Shown piece by piece: positions 36,343 through 45,961 of a DNA stretch of 64,000 bases. The stretch is from Tropicimonas sp. IMCC6043 (GTDB lineage Bacteria; Pseudomonadota; Alphaproteobacteria; Rhodobacterales; Rhodobacteraceae). The notes under the pieces were generated by a model. The model was not told the DNA's origin, did not search any database, and saw nothing but the letters and a program-made list of their open reading frames with translations. A program made the position numbers and the translations under genes. Location: positions 124,001 through 188,000 of the forward strand of contig NZ_SELO01000005.1 of assembly GCF_004146235.1 (NCBI RefSeq), given 5' to 3'. Within the stretch, counting starts at the first letter, position 1. Each line of letters begins with the position of its first letter.

Positions 36343-37884
36343 ATGGACGACGGGATACCTGAGACGCCGCAGGACTGGGGCCCCTTCGGGAGACCGATCT
36401 TCGAGGATCCCGCCGCCCGGGCGCTCGCCCGCGTCGGCGTGATCGACATCGGCTCCAACTCTGTGCGCCTCGTCGTCTTTGACGGCGCCGCCCGCAGCCC
36501 GGCCTATTTCTTCAACGAAAAGGTCATGGCCGGGCTCGGCGCAGGCATGGACCAGACCGGAAGGCTGAACCCTCAGGGCCGCACGCGCGCGCTCGCCGCG
36601 ATCCGCCGCTTCACGACGCTCGCCCGCGGCATGGGAATCGCCCCGCTGACGGCCGTCGCGACCGCCGCCGTCCGGGTCGCCGAGGACGGAGAGGAGTTCC
36701 GGCACGAGATCGAGTCGGAGACCGGCCAGAAGATCCACGTCATCGACGGGGAAGAGGAGGCACGCCTCTCCGCCCAGGGCGTGCTGCTCGGCTGGCCCGA
36801 GGGCGAGGGGCTGGTCTGCGATATCGGCGGCTCTTCGATGGAGCTCGCGCGGATCGCGGACGGCCGTGTCTGGGAACGCGCCTCGACGCCGCTCGGTCCG
36901 CTCCGGCTCGAGACGATGAAGGGCGGCCGCAAGCGGCGCGATCGCGAGATCATGCTGGTCATGGAAGGGCTTTGCGAAAAGATCCCGCGCCACGAACGGC
37001 TCTACCTCGTCGGCGGTTCCTGGCGGGCGATCGCCCGGCTCGACATGGTGCGGCGCGACTATCCGCTCTCGGTGCTGCACGATTATCGGATGACGCCGAC
37101 CTCGATCCGCGAGACGCTCGACTGGATCGCCGGGCAGGATCTCGAGGAATTGCGCCAGCGGGCACGACTCTCGATGGCGCGGATCTCGCTGGTGCCGACC
37201 GCAGGCGAAGTCCTGCGCCGGCTGCTCTCGTCCTTCCGCATCCGCGAAGTCGTCACCTCCGGCTACGGCATCCGAGAGGGCCTGCTCTACGAGCAGATGC
37301 CGCACAGGCTCCGTTCCCGCGACCCGCTCATCGAGGCGGCGCGGTTCTCGCAGATGACCTCCGCCCGCATTCCCGGCTTTGGCCGCATTTTGCACACCTT
37401 CATCGCGCCGCTCTTCGGCCGGCCGAAGGGCGACCCGCGCTGGATCAGGGCGGCCTGCCTGCTGCATGATGTGAACTGGCGGGCGCATCCCGACTATCGC
37501 GCAGAGGTCTGTTTCGACAGCGCCACCCGCGGCAACCTCTCGGGCATCGACCATCACGGACGGGTCTATCTCGGACTGGCGCTGGCGCATCGCTACCGAA
37601 ACGCGCGGCCCGGCGACCGTTTCGAGCCGCTGCTCGGCCTGATTTCGGACGCGCAGGTCAAGGAAGCCGAGATCCTCGGCAAGGCGATGCGCTTCGGGGC
37701 GATGTTCTCCTTCGCCAATCCCGAGGGCATGGGCTCGTTCCGGTACCGGCCGAAAAAGGGCGTGCTGGAACTGCGTCTGCCGCCAGCATCCGCGGCGCTC
37801 TATGGAGAAGTCGCCGCGGCGCGGCTCGCCTCGCTCGCACAGGCGATGGGGGTGGAGACGAAGGTGACCTATACGCGGGAATAG
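36343..37884 (+). CDS. ppx: Exopolyphosphatase / Ppx-GppA phosphatase
   Basis: A 513-residue member of the Ppx/GppA family, which removes terminal phosphate from polyphosphate or pppGpp. The actin-like ATPase-fold motifs are GVIDIGSNSVRLVVFDG and VCDIGGSSMELARI. The C-terminal 200 residues form the helical HD-like domain. The ATG at 36343 is preceded by GGAGG at five bases; an earlier ATG at 36307 is possible. It follows ppk1 after 177 bp with no clear terminator. Exopolyphosphatase is the more likely role because of the ppk1 linkage. Confidence 0.92.
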   Translation: MDDGIPETPQDWGPFGRPIFEDPAARALARVGVIDIGSNSVRLVVFDGAARSPAYFFNEKVMAGLGAGMDQTGRLNPQGRTRALAAIRRFTTLARGMGIAPLTAVATAAVRVAEDGEEFRHEIESETGQKIHVIDGEEEARLSAQGVLLGWPEGEGLVCDIGGSSMELARIADGRVWERASTPLGPLRLETMKGGRKRRDREIMLVMEGLCEKIPRHERLYLVGGSWRAIARLDMVRRDYPLSVLHDYRMTPTSIRETLDWIAGQDLEELRQRARLSMARISLVPTAGEVLRRLLSSFRIREVVTSGYGIREGLLYEQMPHRLRSRDPLIEAARFSQMTSARIPGFGRILHTFIAPLFGRPKGDPRWIRAACLLHDVNWRAHPDYRAEVCFDSATRGNLSGIDHHGRVYLGLALAHRYRNARPGDRFEPLLGLISDAQVKEAEILGKAMRFGAMFSFANPEGMGSFRYRPKKGVLELRLPPASAALYGEVAAARLASLAQAMGVETKVTYTRE

Positions 37885-37902
37885 GCTCGGAGTTCGGGGC
37901 GC

Positions 37903-38265
37903 TTAGATGTCGATCTTGCCGCCCTCTTCCACCTCTTCCATCTCCTGCGGTGTCTTGCGGCGCAGGATGATGTCGCCATTGGGAAGGCGTTCGGGCGGGT
38001 GGTAGGCGTCGAGATCGTCGACCAGATCCGAGAACCGTTCGAGCATTGGCGCCATCTCCTCGGCGAACGCGCGCAGCTTGGGTTCCATCTCGGTCGCCAG
38101 ATCCTCCATCATCGGCTGCATCTCGTCGGCGAGCCCCTTGAGCAGCAGCTTCGCCCCCTCCTCGATGAGGTTAAACCCGTCTTTCACCTCGCTATCCTGG
38201 GCAGGGGTGGCAGTGGGCACTGCGGCGAGCGCGGCGGCGAAGAGGATGGCGGTGATGCGGGTCAT
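37903..38265 (-). CDS. Small secreted acidic helical protein
   Basis: A 120-residue protein with a Sec signal peptide (cleavage near TPAQD, residue 23) and a mature part of acidic amphipathic helices (LLKGLADEMQPMMEDLATEMEPKLRAFAEEMAPMLERF), likely a periplasmic coiled coil. The Met- and Glu-rich pattern repeats every 11-14 residues. The C-terminal part contains LPNGDIILRRK. Similar rhodobacterial proteins are sometimes misannotated as AAA+ ATPases, but there is no Walker motif here. It converges on ppx and starts 8 bp after the nuclease-family gene. Confidence 0.75.
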   Translation of the reverse strand: MTRITAILFAAALAAVPTATPAQDSEVKDGFNLIEEGAKLLLKGLADEMQPMMEDLATEMEPKLRAFAEEMAPMLERFSDLVDDLDAYHPPERLPNGDIILRRKTPQEMEEVEEGGKIDI

Positions 38266-38272
38266 GGCGCCA

Positions 38273-39337
38273 TCATACGCCCGCGGCAGGCCGTGCGGAA
38301 CCCTCCAGTTCGATATCGAGCGTCACGGGGAAGTGATCCGAGGCCGCGAGAAGCGCATCACGAAGCTCGGGGACTACGTAGATCTTCGGGTCGTCGAACG
38401 GATGCCAGATCCGCCAGGCCGGGCGGCGCGCCATGAGATCCGGTGAAATCATGATGAAATCGATCAGCGCCGATTTGAAGTTCTTCTCGGCCTCGTTGTA
38501 GAACCGCGCGGTGGCCGGCGGGCGGGCCGAGCTCTGAACCTCGGGCACCAGACGTGCATGCGGGTCGAACAACCGGCCCTCGGGCGGTTCGCCCTGCCCG
38601 GCGACGATCTCGAGCCCGGACCGGCCGAACAGCCGCTCGTATTCGTCGAGACCGGGGCCGTCGTTGAAATCCCCCAGCACGATTAGAGGGTCGCCGGCGG
38701 CAAGGTGCTCCGCTATTCGGGCCCTGAGCCAGATGCATTGCGCCAGTTGCTTGCGCCGGTTGGCGATCGATATCCGCATGATGTCGGCCGGATTGCGGGC
38801 GCCATGCGGCGCCTTGGACTTCACATGCACGCCAATCATGCGGAATCGCATGCCATCCGGCGTCTCCACCGCAAGCTCGAGCGGCGGCTTTGAAAAGGTC
38901 ACCTGGTCAAGCGTCGCGTCGATATCTAGGTCGATCCGGAAGGTGCTGTCGAAGCGCGGCGCGACGCCGTTGCCTTTTCCGCCCGTGATATCGCCAAGCG
39001 GATCGTGCCGCACGCTCAGCCGGTCCGGGTCGTAGAGCAGCGCAATTTCCTGCTCGGTCTGGTTGGCGAAACCGATGGCAGCCCGCCGCTGTCTGAGGTC
39101 GAAGGCGCGGGCGAAGGATTCGAGCGCCACCACGGCATCGCGACGCCGGTTCTGGTCCGGCGCCTCGACGATCAGCACCGCGTCGGCATCGAACGCGGTG
39201 AAAACAACCCCAAGTGCCTCGAGCTGTTGCGCTCGCGTGATCTTGTGGCGTGCCGACCACTGGTCATCGGTGAGCGGCCGACCGTCGTCGTCGAAGAGCG
39301 CATTCATCCATTCGACATTGTAGGTCGCGATCCGCAT
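38273..39337 (-). CDS. Endonuclease/exonuclease/phosphatase-family protein
   Basis: A 354-residue protein of the EEP superfamily (DNase I-like fold). The motifs are MRIATYNVEWMNALFDDD at the start (metal Asn and Glu), GVHVKSKAPHG, LIVLGDFNDGPG with the catalytic Asp and Asn, and ASDHFPVTLDIEL with the catalytic Asp-His. Substrates in the superfamily include DNA, RNA and phospholipid or phosphodiester compounds; which applies is not clear. No signal peptide. The ATG at 39337 follows GGAGGAG, so the longer open frame upstream is not used. It is divergent from the DUF1992 gene. Confidence 0.87.
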   Translation of the reverse strand: MRIATYNVEWMNALFDDDGRPLTDDQWSARHKITRAQQLEALGVVFTAFDADAVLIVEAPDQNRRRDAVVALESFARAFDLRQRRAAIGFANQTEQEIALLYDPDRLSVRHDPLGDITGGKGNGVAPRFDSTFRIDLDIDATLDQVTFSKPPLELAVETPDGMRFRMIGVHVKSKAPHGARNPADIMRISIANRRKQLAQCIWLRARIAEHLAAGDPLIVLGDFNDGPGLDEYERLFGRSGLEIVAGQGEPPEGRLFDPHARLVPEVQSSARPPATARFYNEAEKNFKSALIDFIMISPDLMARRPAWRIWHPFDDPKIYVVPELRDALLAASDHFPVTLDIELEGSARPAAGV

Positions 39338-39522
39338 GGCGCTCCTCCGGCCGGCATTCAAACGCTGCCGCGAAAGGCGACACGATGCAATGCCTGCTCC
39401 CTGTCGACGCGACGGCCCGAGCCATGCACCCGCGCGAAGCCCGTCATTCGGGGCGGCGTTCCGGGTTGATCGGCAGCTTCGTGGGTGTAGGGTGGCCACA
39501 CCCGAGCAGACGAGAGCGTCCG

Positions 39523-39837
39523 ATGGCCGACATTCTAAACTTCCTGGTCGAATCCGCCTTTCGGAACGCCGAAGCGGCCGGCGCATTCGACGACCTGCCG
39601 GGTGCCGGCAAGCCGCTCCCGCCTGTGGACCAGCAGGATGACGCCACTCTGGGGCGCATCCTCCGCGAGGCGCGGGCCGAGCCGCCTGCCGTGACCTTCC
39701 TCAAGCGCATTTCTGAGAGCCAGAAGCGGCTGGCGGACCTGAAGGATCCGGCCGAGCGCACCGCGGAGATGCGGCGACTCGCCGACCTGCAGACGCGGCT
39801 CGCCATCGAGAAGGAAGCGTTTCGCCGCCACGGTTGA
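39523..39837 (+). CDS. DUF1992 (DnaJ homologue subfamily C28-like) protein
   Basis: A 104-residue DUF1992 protein with the family core ESAFRNAEAAGAFDDLPGAGKPLP followed by a helical C-terminus. The same domain is found at the C-terminus of the eukaryotic J-protein DNAJC28. Its molecular role is unknown. The ATG at 39523 starts the conserved domain. It converges with a TerB/J-domain gene, the stop codons being only 6 bp apart. Confidence 0.88.
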   Translation: MADILNFLVESAFRNAEAAGAFDDLPGAGKPLPPVDQQDDATLGRILREARAEPPAVTFLKRISESQKRLADLKDPAERTAEMRRLADLQTRLAIEKEAFRRHG

Positions 39838-39843
39838 CGCGGT

Positions 39844-40515
39844 TCAGCCCGAGATCTCTTCCCAGGCGCGGTTGAGCGCTATGAGTCGCTGCTCTGCCAT
39901 CCGGATCGCCTCCTCCGGCACGCCGCGGGCCATCATGACGTCTGGATGGCTGTCGCGCACCGCGCGGCGCCAGGCGCTTCGGATCTCCGCGATCGGCATG
40001 TCGGGGGTCACGCCGAGCACCTCGTAGGGGTCGGGATCGGCGTCGGGCACGCAGCGCGCGCGCAGGCTGCGGAACTCCCGTTCGCTGAGCCCGAAGATGT
40101 CGGCAACCTGGTGGAGCACGGCATCTTCGGCCTCGTGATAGTCGCCATCGGCGGTGGCAATGTGAAAGAGGCCCTCCATGAGGTCCTGAAGCACGGCGTG
40201 GCCGTCCTCGAAGAGCGCTGCGATGCGCCGGGCATAGACGTCAAACCCGGCGACGTCCTGCCGGGCAAGGTTGAAGACTCGGGCGGCGTTCGCCTCCTCC
40301 GCCTCGGGAATGACGAAGACCTCGCGGAAAGCGCGGACCTCGTTGCGGGTCACCGTCCCATCGGCCTTGGCGAGCTTGGCGCCGAGCGCGATGACGGCGA
40401 TGGCGAAGGCGACGGACTTCTCGGGCGGGGTGCGCAGACGGTCGAAGACCGCCGAGAGCGCCTCGCCAGAGGCCAGCGCCGCGAGCGCGGCGGATATGCG
40501 GGACCAGATCGACAT
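39844..40515 (-). CDS. TerB-like and J-domain co-chaperone (DjlA-like)
   Basis: A 223-residue protein. Residues 30-155 form a TerB-like helical domain with AKADGTVTRNEVRAF and TADGDYHEAEDAVL, and residues 160-223 form a J domain with the HPD tripeptide at 190-192. DjlA-type proteins recruit DnaK through this tripeptide. In contrast to E. coli DjlA it shows no clear N-terminal membrane helix, though residues 33-50 are moderately hydrophobic. It ends 6 bp from the DUF1992 gene. Confidence 0.88.
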   Translation of the reverse strand: MSIWSRISAALAALASGEALSAVFDRLRTPPEKSVAFAIAVIALGAKLAKADGTVTRNEVRAFREVFVIPEAEEANAARVFNLARQDVAGFDVYARRIAALFEDGHAVLQDLMEGLFHIATADGDYHEAEDAVLHQVADIFGLSEREFRSLRARCVPDADPDPYEVLGVTPDMPIAEIRSAWRRAVRDSHPDVMMARGVPEEAIRMAEQRLIALNRAWEEISG

Positions 40516-40600
40516 GGGCGGAGCCTAGCCGGAGCCGGCGCGATCCGACAGGGACCTGCCGCGCGACACGTCAGCGCTCGCCAAAGATGTCGAGGCGAAT

Positions 40601-40882
40601 TCAGCCCTGGATATCGGTGGAATGCGGCGTCGCGTTGCGCAGAAGCCCGCTCATCGCTGCCAACAGGCCGACCCGGGTTGCATTGGTCGCCAACGGGTAG
40701 ACGTCCCGAACCACGTCATAGGCTTCGTTCAGCCGGGACTGTTTCACCCGACGCCCTCCCTCGATCAGATCGAAGCGCGACACCTTGGTTCCGGTCGCGA
40801 TCTTCAGATGGCAATCGCCTCCGGAATAGCGGTGAATGTGCGGCGTCGTGTTCGCGCTGCCGTAGGGGTAGTCGTCGGCCAT
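40601..40882 (-). CDS. Small protein of unknown function downstream of mcm
   Basis: A 93-residue protein that I do not recognise. It has no signal peptide. The N-terminal half has the unusual His/Cys-containing run TPHIHRYSGGDCHLKIATG, and the C-terminal half is helical (VVRDVYPLATNATRVGLLAAMSGLL). The ATG at 40882 is preceded by AAAGGGA. It is downstream of mcm on the same strand but separated from it by a strong terminator, so it has its own promoter. Confidence 0.6.
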   Translation of the reverse strand: MADDYPYGSANTTPHIHRYSGGDCHLKIATGTKVSRFDLIEGGRRVKQSRLNEAYDVVRDVYPLATNATRVGLLAAMSGLLRNATPHSTDIQG

Positions 40883-41065
40883 GCCAGTCCCTTTCAGTGC
40901 TGTCAGTGAAGCGGTGGTCCTCCGGTATTCCCCAGGGGCATGCCGCAAGGTCATGCTGCCCCGGAAACCCACCCTGATCAACATCTCAAAGAGGTATTGC
41001 ACGACGGTCGCGGTCTCCGGGAAAGAGCGGATGGCGGTCCGCCTCGGGGCATCGGCACCGCACGA

Positions 41066-41091
41066 AAAAGGCGGGCCAAGCCGGCCCGCCT
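41066..41091 (-). terminator. Rho-independent terminator of mcm
   Basis: On the minus strand GGCGGGCC and GGCCCGCC form an eight-pair stem around GGCTT, followed by five T residues. It lies about 28 bp after the mcm stop codon and closes the propionyl-CoA gene cluster. Confidence 0.88.
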
Positions 41092-41118
41092 ATCCACGTT
41101 GTCAGACCGCCCGACGTC

Positions 41119-43263
41119 TCAGGCAGCACTGTCCTTCTTCTGGCCGATGATGTTCATGATCTCATGCGCGGCAACCGGGATGTTTGTGCCGGGGCCGAAG
41201 ATCGCCTTCACGCCGGAATTGTAGAGGAACTCGTAATCCTGATGCGGGATCACGCCGCCGCAGATCACGATGATGTCCTCGGCGCCCTGCGCCTTGAGCG
41301 CCTCGACGAGGCGCGGGGCGAGCGTCTTGTGGCCGGCGGCCAGCGAGGAGATGCCGACGATGTGGACATCGTTGTCGATCGCGTCCTGCGCGGCCTCTTC
41401 CGGGGTCTGGAAGAGCGGGCCCACATCGACGTCGAAGCCGATATCCGCAAAGGCGGTGGCGATCACCTTGGCGCCGCGGTCATGTCCGTCCTGCCCCATC
41501 TTGACCACCAGCATCCGAGGCCGGCGGCCTTCGCGCTCGGCAAATTCCTCGACCGACTTCTGGATCTTGTTGAACTCGTCGTCACCTTCGTAGGCGGCGC
41601 CGTAGACGCCCGCGAGCGTCCTGACCTCGGCGCGGTGGCGGCCAAACACTTCCTCCATCGCCATGCTGATCTCTCCAACGGTTGCCCGGGCACGGGCCGC
41701 CTCGACGGCGGCTTCGAGCAGGTTGCCGCCCTCCTTTGCACGCCGCGTCAGCTCCTTGAGCGTCGCCTGGCAAGCCGCCTCGTCGCGGGTCTCCCGCACG
41801 CGGTTGATCCGCCGGATCTGCGACTGGCGCACCGCCATGTTGTCGACGTCGAGGATCTCGAGGTCGTCTTCCTTGGCCAGCTTGTATTTGTTGACGCCGA
41901 CGATCACTTCCTCGCCGCGGTCGATCATCGCCTGCCGTTTGGCCGCAGATTCCTCGATCCGGAGCTTGGGCATGCCGGAATTGACCGCCGCGGTCATTCC
42001 GCCGAGTTCCTCGACCTCTTCGATCAGCGCCCAGGCTTTCTCGATCAGTTCGTTGGTCAGGCTCTCGACATAATAGGAGCCTGCGAGCGGGTCGACCACC
42101 TTGGTGATCTGGGTCTCTTCCTGAAGGATGATCTGAGTGTTCCGCGCGATACGGGCCGAGAAATCCGTCGGCAGGGCGATGGCTTCGTCCAGCGCATTGG
42201 TGTGCAGCGACTGAGTGCCGCCGAGGGCCGCCGACATCGCCTCGTAGGCAGTGCGGATGACGTTGTTGTAGGGATCCTGCTCGGCGAGGCTGACGCCCGA
42301 GGTCTGGCAGTGTGTCCGCAGCATCTTGGAGCGCGGATCCTTGGCGCCGAGATCGGTCATGATCCGCGACCAGAGCGTGCGCGCGGCGCGCAGCTTGGCG
42401 ATCTCCATGAAGAAGTTCATGCCGATGCAGAAGAAGAAGCTGAGCCGACCCGCGAACTTGTCGACCGGCATGCCGGCTTTGATCGCGGCGCGGACATATT
42501 CGCGGCCATCCGCAAGGGTGAAGGCCAACTCCTGCACGAGGTTCGCGCCAGCTTCCTGCATGTGGTAGCCCGAGATCGAAATCGAGTTGAATTTCGGCAT
42601 CTCGTTGGCGGTGTATTCGATGATGTCGCCGATGATCTTCATCGACGGTTCCGGCGGGTAGATATAGGTGTTGCGGACCATGAACTCCTTGAGAATGTCG
42701 TTCTGGATGGTCCCGGAGAGCAGCGAGCGGTCGTGACCCTGCTCCTCGCCGACGACGATGAAGTTGGCCAGCACCGGGATGACGGCGCCATTCATGGTCA
42801 TCGAGACGGAGATTTTATCGAGCGGGATGCCGTCGAAGAGGATCTTCATGTCCTCGACGCTGTCGATCGCCACGCCGGCCTTGCCGACATCGCCCTCGAC
42901 GCGGGGATGGTCGCTGTCATAGCCGCGGTGAGTGGCCAGGTCGAAGGCGACCGAGACGCCCTGCTGGCCGGCGGCAAGCGCACGGCGGTAGAAGGCGTTC
43001 GATTCCTCGGCCGTCGAGAAGCCGGCATATTGGCGGATGGTCCAGGGACGGCCGGCATACATCGTCGCCTTCACACCGCGGGTGAACGGCTCGAAGCCGG
43101 GCAGCGAGCCCAGGTGCGGCAGTTCGGCGGTGTCCTCGGCGGTGTAGAGCGGCTTGACCTTGATACCCTCGAGCGTTTCCCAGGTGAGCGCGTCGAGGGG
43201 CTTGCCCCGGAGCTCCTTGGTGGCCAGCTCAGCCCAGTCTTTCGGTGTCTTGGTGTCGGTCAT
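41119..43263 (-). CDS. mcm: Methylmalonyl-CoA mutase (single-chain)
   Basis: A 714-residue adenosylcobalamin enzyme converting (R)-methylmalonyl-CoA to succinyl-CoA, the last step of propionyl-CoA assimilation. The N-terminal TIM barrel contains [23 protein letters not shown] and [13 protein letters not shown]. The C-terminal B12 domain has the DxHxxG motif in GQDGHDRG (His594, the lower cobalt ligand). Its first 35 bp overlap the end of the upstream sulfotransferase-like gene. pccA and pccB are on the same strand 3-8 kb upstream. Confidence 0.97.
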   Translation of the reverse strand: MTDTKTPKDWAELATKELRGKPLDALTWETLEGIKVKPLYTAEDTAELPHLGSLPGFEPFTRGVKATMYAGRPWTIRQYAGFSTAEESNAFYRRALAAGQQGVSVAFDLATHRGYDSDHPRVEGDVGKAGVAIDSVEDMKILFDGIPLDKISVSMTMNGAVIPVLANFIVVGEEQGHDRSLLSGTIQNDILKEFMVRNTYIYPPEPSMKIIGDIIEYTANEMPKFNSISISGYHMQEAGANLVQELAFTLADGREYVRAAIKAGMPVDKFAGRLSFFFCIGMNFFMEIAKLRAARTLWSRIMTDLGAKDPRSKMLRTHCQTSGVSLAEQDPYNNVIRTAYEAMSAALGGTQSLHTNALDEAIALPTDFSARIARNTQIILQEETQITKVVDPLAGSYYVESLTNELIEKAWALIEEVEELGGMTAAVNSGMPKLRIEESAAKRQAMIDRGEEVIVGVNKYKLAKEDDLEILDVDNMAVRQSQIRRINRVRETRDEAACQATLKELTRRAKEGGNLLEAAVEAARARATVGEISMAMEEVFGRHRAEVRTLAGVYGAAYEGDDEFNKIQKSVEEFAEREGRRPRMLVVKMGQDGHDRGAKVIATAFADIGFDVDVGPLFQTPEEAAQDAIDNDVHIVGISSLAAGHKTLAPRLVEALKAQGAEDIIVICGGVIPHQDYEFLYNSGVKAIFGPGTNIPVAAHEIMNIIGQKKDSAA

Positions 43264-44182
43264 CGGGGAAAGGTCCTCCTGTCATGTCCATCCTGCGCAG
43301 TTCTTCCGCATCCGCGCGTTCCATCAGCCTAGCATGCCCGTTCGCGCCTGCACGCAGCCAGGCGAGGTCTTCGGCATATTGCGCAATCAGGGCGGCTCGC
43401 TGATTTCGGTCGAATGGCAGCCAGCGTTCTGAGCTGCTGATCGGAATCGGTTCGAGGTGGCCACGATCTGCCGATACCTCACATATACCGTCCGGCGACG
43501 ACCCGCGCGCCTCCCAGTTGCGCACACCCGCCATGCGGGCGGCGAAACCCGGCGTCAAAGCAAATCCGACCATGGCGGCCAATTGCCGCTCCACGCGACC
43601 CGCAAAACGCTCGTACGGACAGATGATGAGATCGGCACGGGGAAAGGCGGCTGAGATCTCCTCGATCACCCGCCGCCAGCGCCGCGGCTGGGTGACGAGC
43701 CGGTCGAGCGCGGCGATCTCGGGAACGGGGTGACCGTTCATCACCGCCTGCGACAGGAGCGAAGACCAGAACCGGTCATAGGCGCGGATACCGAACAGGA
43801 TCCGGTCGCAGCGTTCGTGGAAGGCCGGGACGATCCGGTCGAGACGCTCGAAGGCGAAAGGATAGAGCCGTTCGCTGCGCAAACAATCTTCCGCGGTGCC
43901 GATGAGGTTCTGCTCCGAGACGAGCAGCCGGGTGGCTCCGGCGCGCTCGAGCCCGTGCTGGCGCATCCGAAGCCGGCCCACCGAATGGCGGCCGAGCCGT
44001 TCCAGTTGCAGTGTCACCGAGTCGGGCCGGCGGACGAGCCCAGAGAACAGGCCGCGCCGGGTCTCGGACGGGATCCAGATCGCCACACCCTCCGCAGCGA
44101 GGCTTTTCGCGTTGAGCGCAAGGAAGCGCTGCAACGTCGTGGCAGCGGTGCGATGCGCGCCGAGATGGAGGGTCACATGCAT
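43229..44182 (-). CDS. Sulfotransferase-like P-loop protein
   Basis: A 317-residue protein whose start, [19 protein letters not shown], resembles the PAPS-binding loop of sulfotransferases (usual form GxxRTGTTxLQ). [10 protein letters not shown] and later [16 protein letters not shown] match the 3'-phosphate-binding and core regions of this group. One loop residue differs from the usual pattern (Ala-Ala where Thr/Ser-Thr is common), so activity is uncertain. The stop codon lies 35 bp inside mcm, so mcm translation is probably coupled to it. The link to propionate metabolism is unexplained. Confidence 0.75.
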   Translation of the reverse strand: MHVTLHLGAHRTAATTLQRFLALNAKSLAAEGVAIWIPSETRRGLFSGLVRRPDSVTLQLERLGRHSVGRLRMRQHGLERAGATRLLVSEQNLIGTAEDCLRSERLYPFAFERLDRIVPAFHERCDRILFGIRAYDRFWSSLLSQAVMNGHPVPEIAALDRLVTQPRRWRRVIEEISAAFPRADLIICPYERFAGRVERQLAAMVGFALTPGFAARMAGVRNWEARGSSPDGICEVSADRGHLEPIPISSSERWLPFDRNQRAALIAQYAEDLAWLRAGANGHARLMERADAEELRRMDMTGGPFPDDRHQDTERLG

Positions 44183-44351
44183 GTGGCGTTTTGCTCCGGC
44201 ATGCGCAGGCGGCCTCAGGGCGCCCGCAGGGGGGATCGCGACCAGCCATATCCCATTGCCCGTTGCCGGGCCGTTAAGCTTGGCGCGATACGGCGGGCGC
44301 GCAGGCGATTTCCCCTTAGAATTCCGTCCACGCTCGCCTATATCTGAGCCG

Positions 44352-44849
44352 ATGCCTGGAGTGATCGACGTGTCCCGCATGCCCATTCGCCTTCTGCTGG
44401 CCGCCGTGCTTGCCGCGCTGCCCTTTGCCGTTCCGGCGCAGGAGGCCGCGGCGGCCGAGGGCGCGAGCGACCCGGCGGGGTTGCAGATCCTGCCCGCCGA
44501 GGGCGTGGAGATTGACGAGTTTCTCTGGGTCAACCGGGTGCTCGTGGTCTTCGCCGATACACCGGCCGACCCGCGGTTCATCGAGCAGATGAAGCTGATC
44601 ACTGAACGGCCACGCGATCTTCTCGAACGTGAGGTCGTGGTGGTGGTCGACACCGCACCGAAAGACCGCAGCGCGGTGCGCAAGGAACTGCGCCCGCGCG
44701 GCTTTGCACTGGTGCTGGTCGACAAGGACGGGGGGGTGAAACTGCGCAAGCCGCTGCCCTGGTCGACCCGCGAGATCGCCCGATCGATCGACAAGACCCC
44801 GCTCAGGCGCGACGAGATCCGCAGCAGGAGCGGCTCGATCGGCCAGTGA
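44352..44849 (+). CDS. DUF4174 secreted protein
   Basis: A 165-residue protein of the DUF4174 family, with a signal peptide (RLLLAAVLAALPFAVPAQ) and a thioredoxin-like domain: VLVVFADTPADPRFIEQM, VVVVVDTAPKD, RGFALVLVDKDGGVKLRKPLPW. It lacks a CxxC motif, so it is unlikely to be a redox enzyme. Alternative starts are a GTG at 44370, which has GGAG at 8 bases and may be the better one, and an ATG at 44379. It is on the plus strand inside an otherwise minus-strand cluster, facing the membrane-protein pseudogene. Confidence 0.82.
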   Translation: MPGVIDVSRMPIRLLLAAVLAALPFAVPAQEAAAAEGASDPAGLQILPAEGVEIDEFLWVNRVLVVFADTPADPRFIEQMKLITERPRDLLEREVVVVVDTAPKDRSAVRKELRPRGFALVLVDKDGGVKLRKPLPWSTREIARSIDKTPLRRDEIRSRSGSIGQ

Positions 44850-44865
44850 CAGGGGGCCGTTTGCA

Positions 44866-45961
44866 TCACCGGTCCGCTTCTCTCTCGTGGACGAACCGCG
44901 CGCCCGCCGGCAGGCCCACTCCCCAGGCGGCGAGTTTTGCACGCAAGGCCGGGACCGCGTCGGGCGTGGTGGCGTAGAAGGCGACCTCGGGACGGGCGGC
45001 GTAGTGCCAGGGCCCGTCGATCTTGAGTTGCCCGAGCCGGACCCAGTCTTTGCCGATCTCCTTGCCGAACCAGCCATCATAGATCATCGCCAGGTCTGCG
45101 CCGCGCGCCGCTACCAACTGCCCCACCCAGCGCTCCGGCCCGCCGTTCCGGCGGTAGTCCAGTGCCTCGAGCGATCCCAGGCCCCAGATGTCCAGTACAT
45201 AGTCGGGATTGCGCCAGGCCACCCATCCCAGGTCGTTGACCGCAACAGGTCCCTGGTGAAACGCCTTCGCGAAGCGGGCCATCTGCGCCTGCTGGCGATC
45301 GATGGTCCGGGTGGCGGTGGGATAGTGAAGGAAGAAATGCGGCGCATAGACCACGCCGGCGGCCAGCGCTGGAAGCAGCGCGAGGAGCCGTGCAAGCGCC
45401 CCGCCTGCACCACCAGCGCCAGAAGCCCGGCAGAGGTCGCGGCGAGGATATAGCCCTCGTAGCGGTTCATCCAGCCGAGCCTTCAGCCGATGGCATGGGC
45501 CAAGAGGGCGAGGAACAGAACCAGCAGGAGCCAGCGGCGCGGCGAGCGGCGGATCTCCGGCACGGCGAAGCAGAGAGCGGCGGTCGCGCCGATTGCCGTG
45601 ACCATGATCCAGATATTCTGTTGCGCGGCGGCGCGTATCAGACGGACGATCAGGCCGGCGAGATCATGGGTGGCACCATCATCGCCGAGCTTGGCCTGGA
45701 CCGAACTCGGCAGCGGATCGAGACCGAGGGCGGCGAGGAGGAGGCCGAGGCGTATTCGCCCGGATTCACACCGTAGCCGCCCGAAGCGATCTGCTCGGCC
45801 ACAGCAAGGTGGATATAGACGTCGTCAAGCGGGTATTCGAAGACGCCGGCGTTGAAATAGGCGGCGAACTGGAGAACCGCGAACCCCGCGAGCACGCTCG
45901 CCATCGCGGCGAGCGGCAGCCTCGCGGGCGTCGCATGCGTCCGTGTCGCCGCTCCGGTCAC
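44866..45961 (-). pseudogene. Decayed gene for a polytopic membrane protein (glycosyltransferase-like)
   Basis: Conserved-looking protein fragments appear in order on the minus strand, but in different frames. The first is an N-terminal part with a GTG start at 45961 (overlapping the pccA stop as GTGA) containing FEYPLDDVYIHLAVAEQIASGGYGVNPGE. A frame change with probable deletion follows near 45740, then a hydrophobic stretch, an in-frame TGA at 45483-45485 between HAIG and RLGWMNRYEGY, another frame change near 45400, and a C-terminal part ending at 44866 (NDLGWVAWRNPDYVLDIWGLGS). The layout (aspartate-containing first loop, many helices) resembles integral-membrane glycosyltransferases. 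At least three separate lesions make function unlikely. Confidence 0.82.

Noticed and set aside
33739-37590. A 1283-codon open frame on the minus strand across ppk1 and ppx
   Set aside because: It lies entirely opposite two certain genes, has Arg/Asp/His-rich composition typical of antisense GC-rich frames, and shows no domain.
41164-43332. A 722-codon plus-strand frame opposite mcm
   Set aside because: It mirrors the coding phase of mcm, with Asp/His/Val-rich low-information sequence and no family features.
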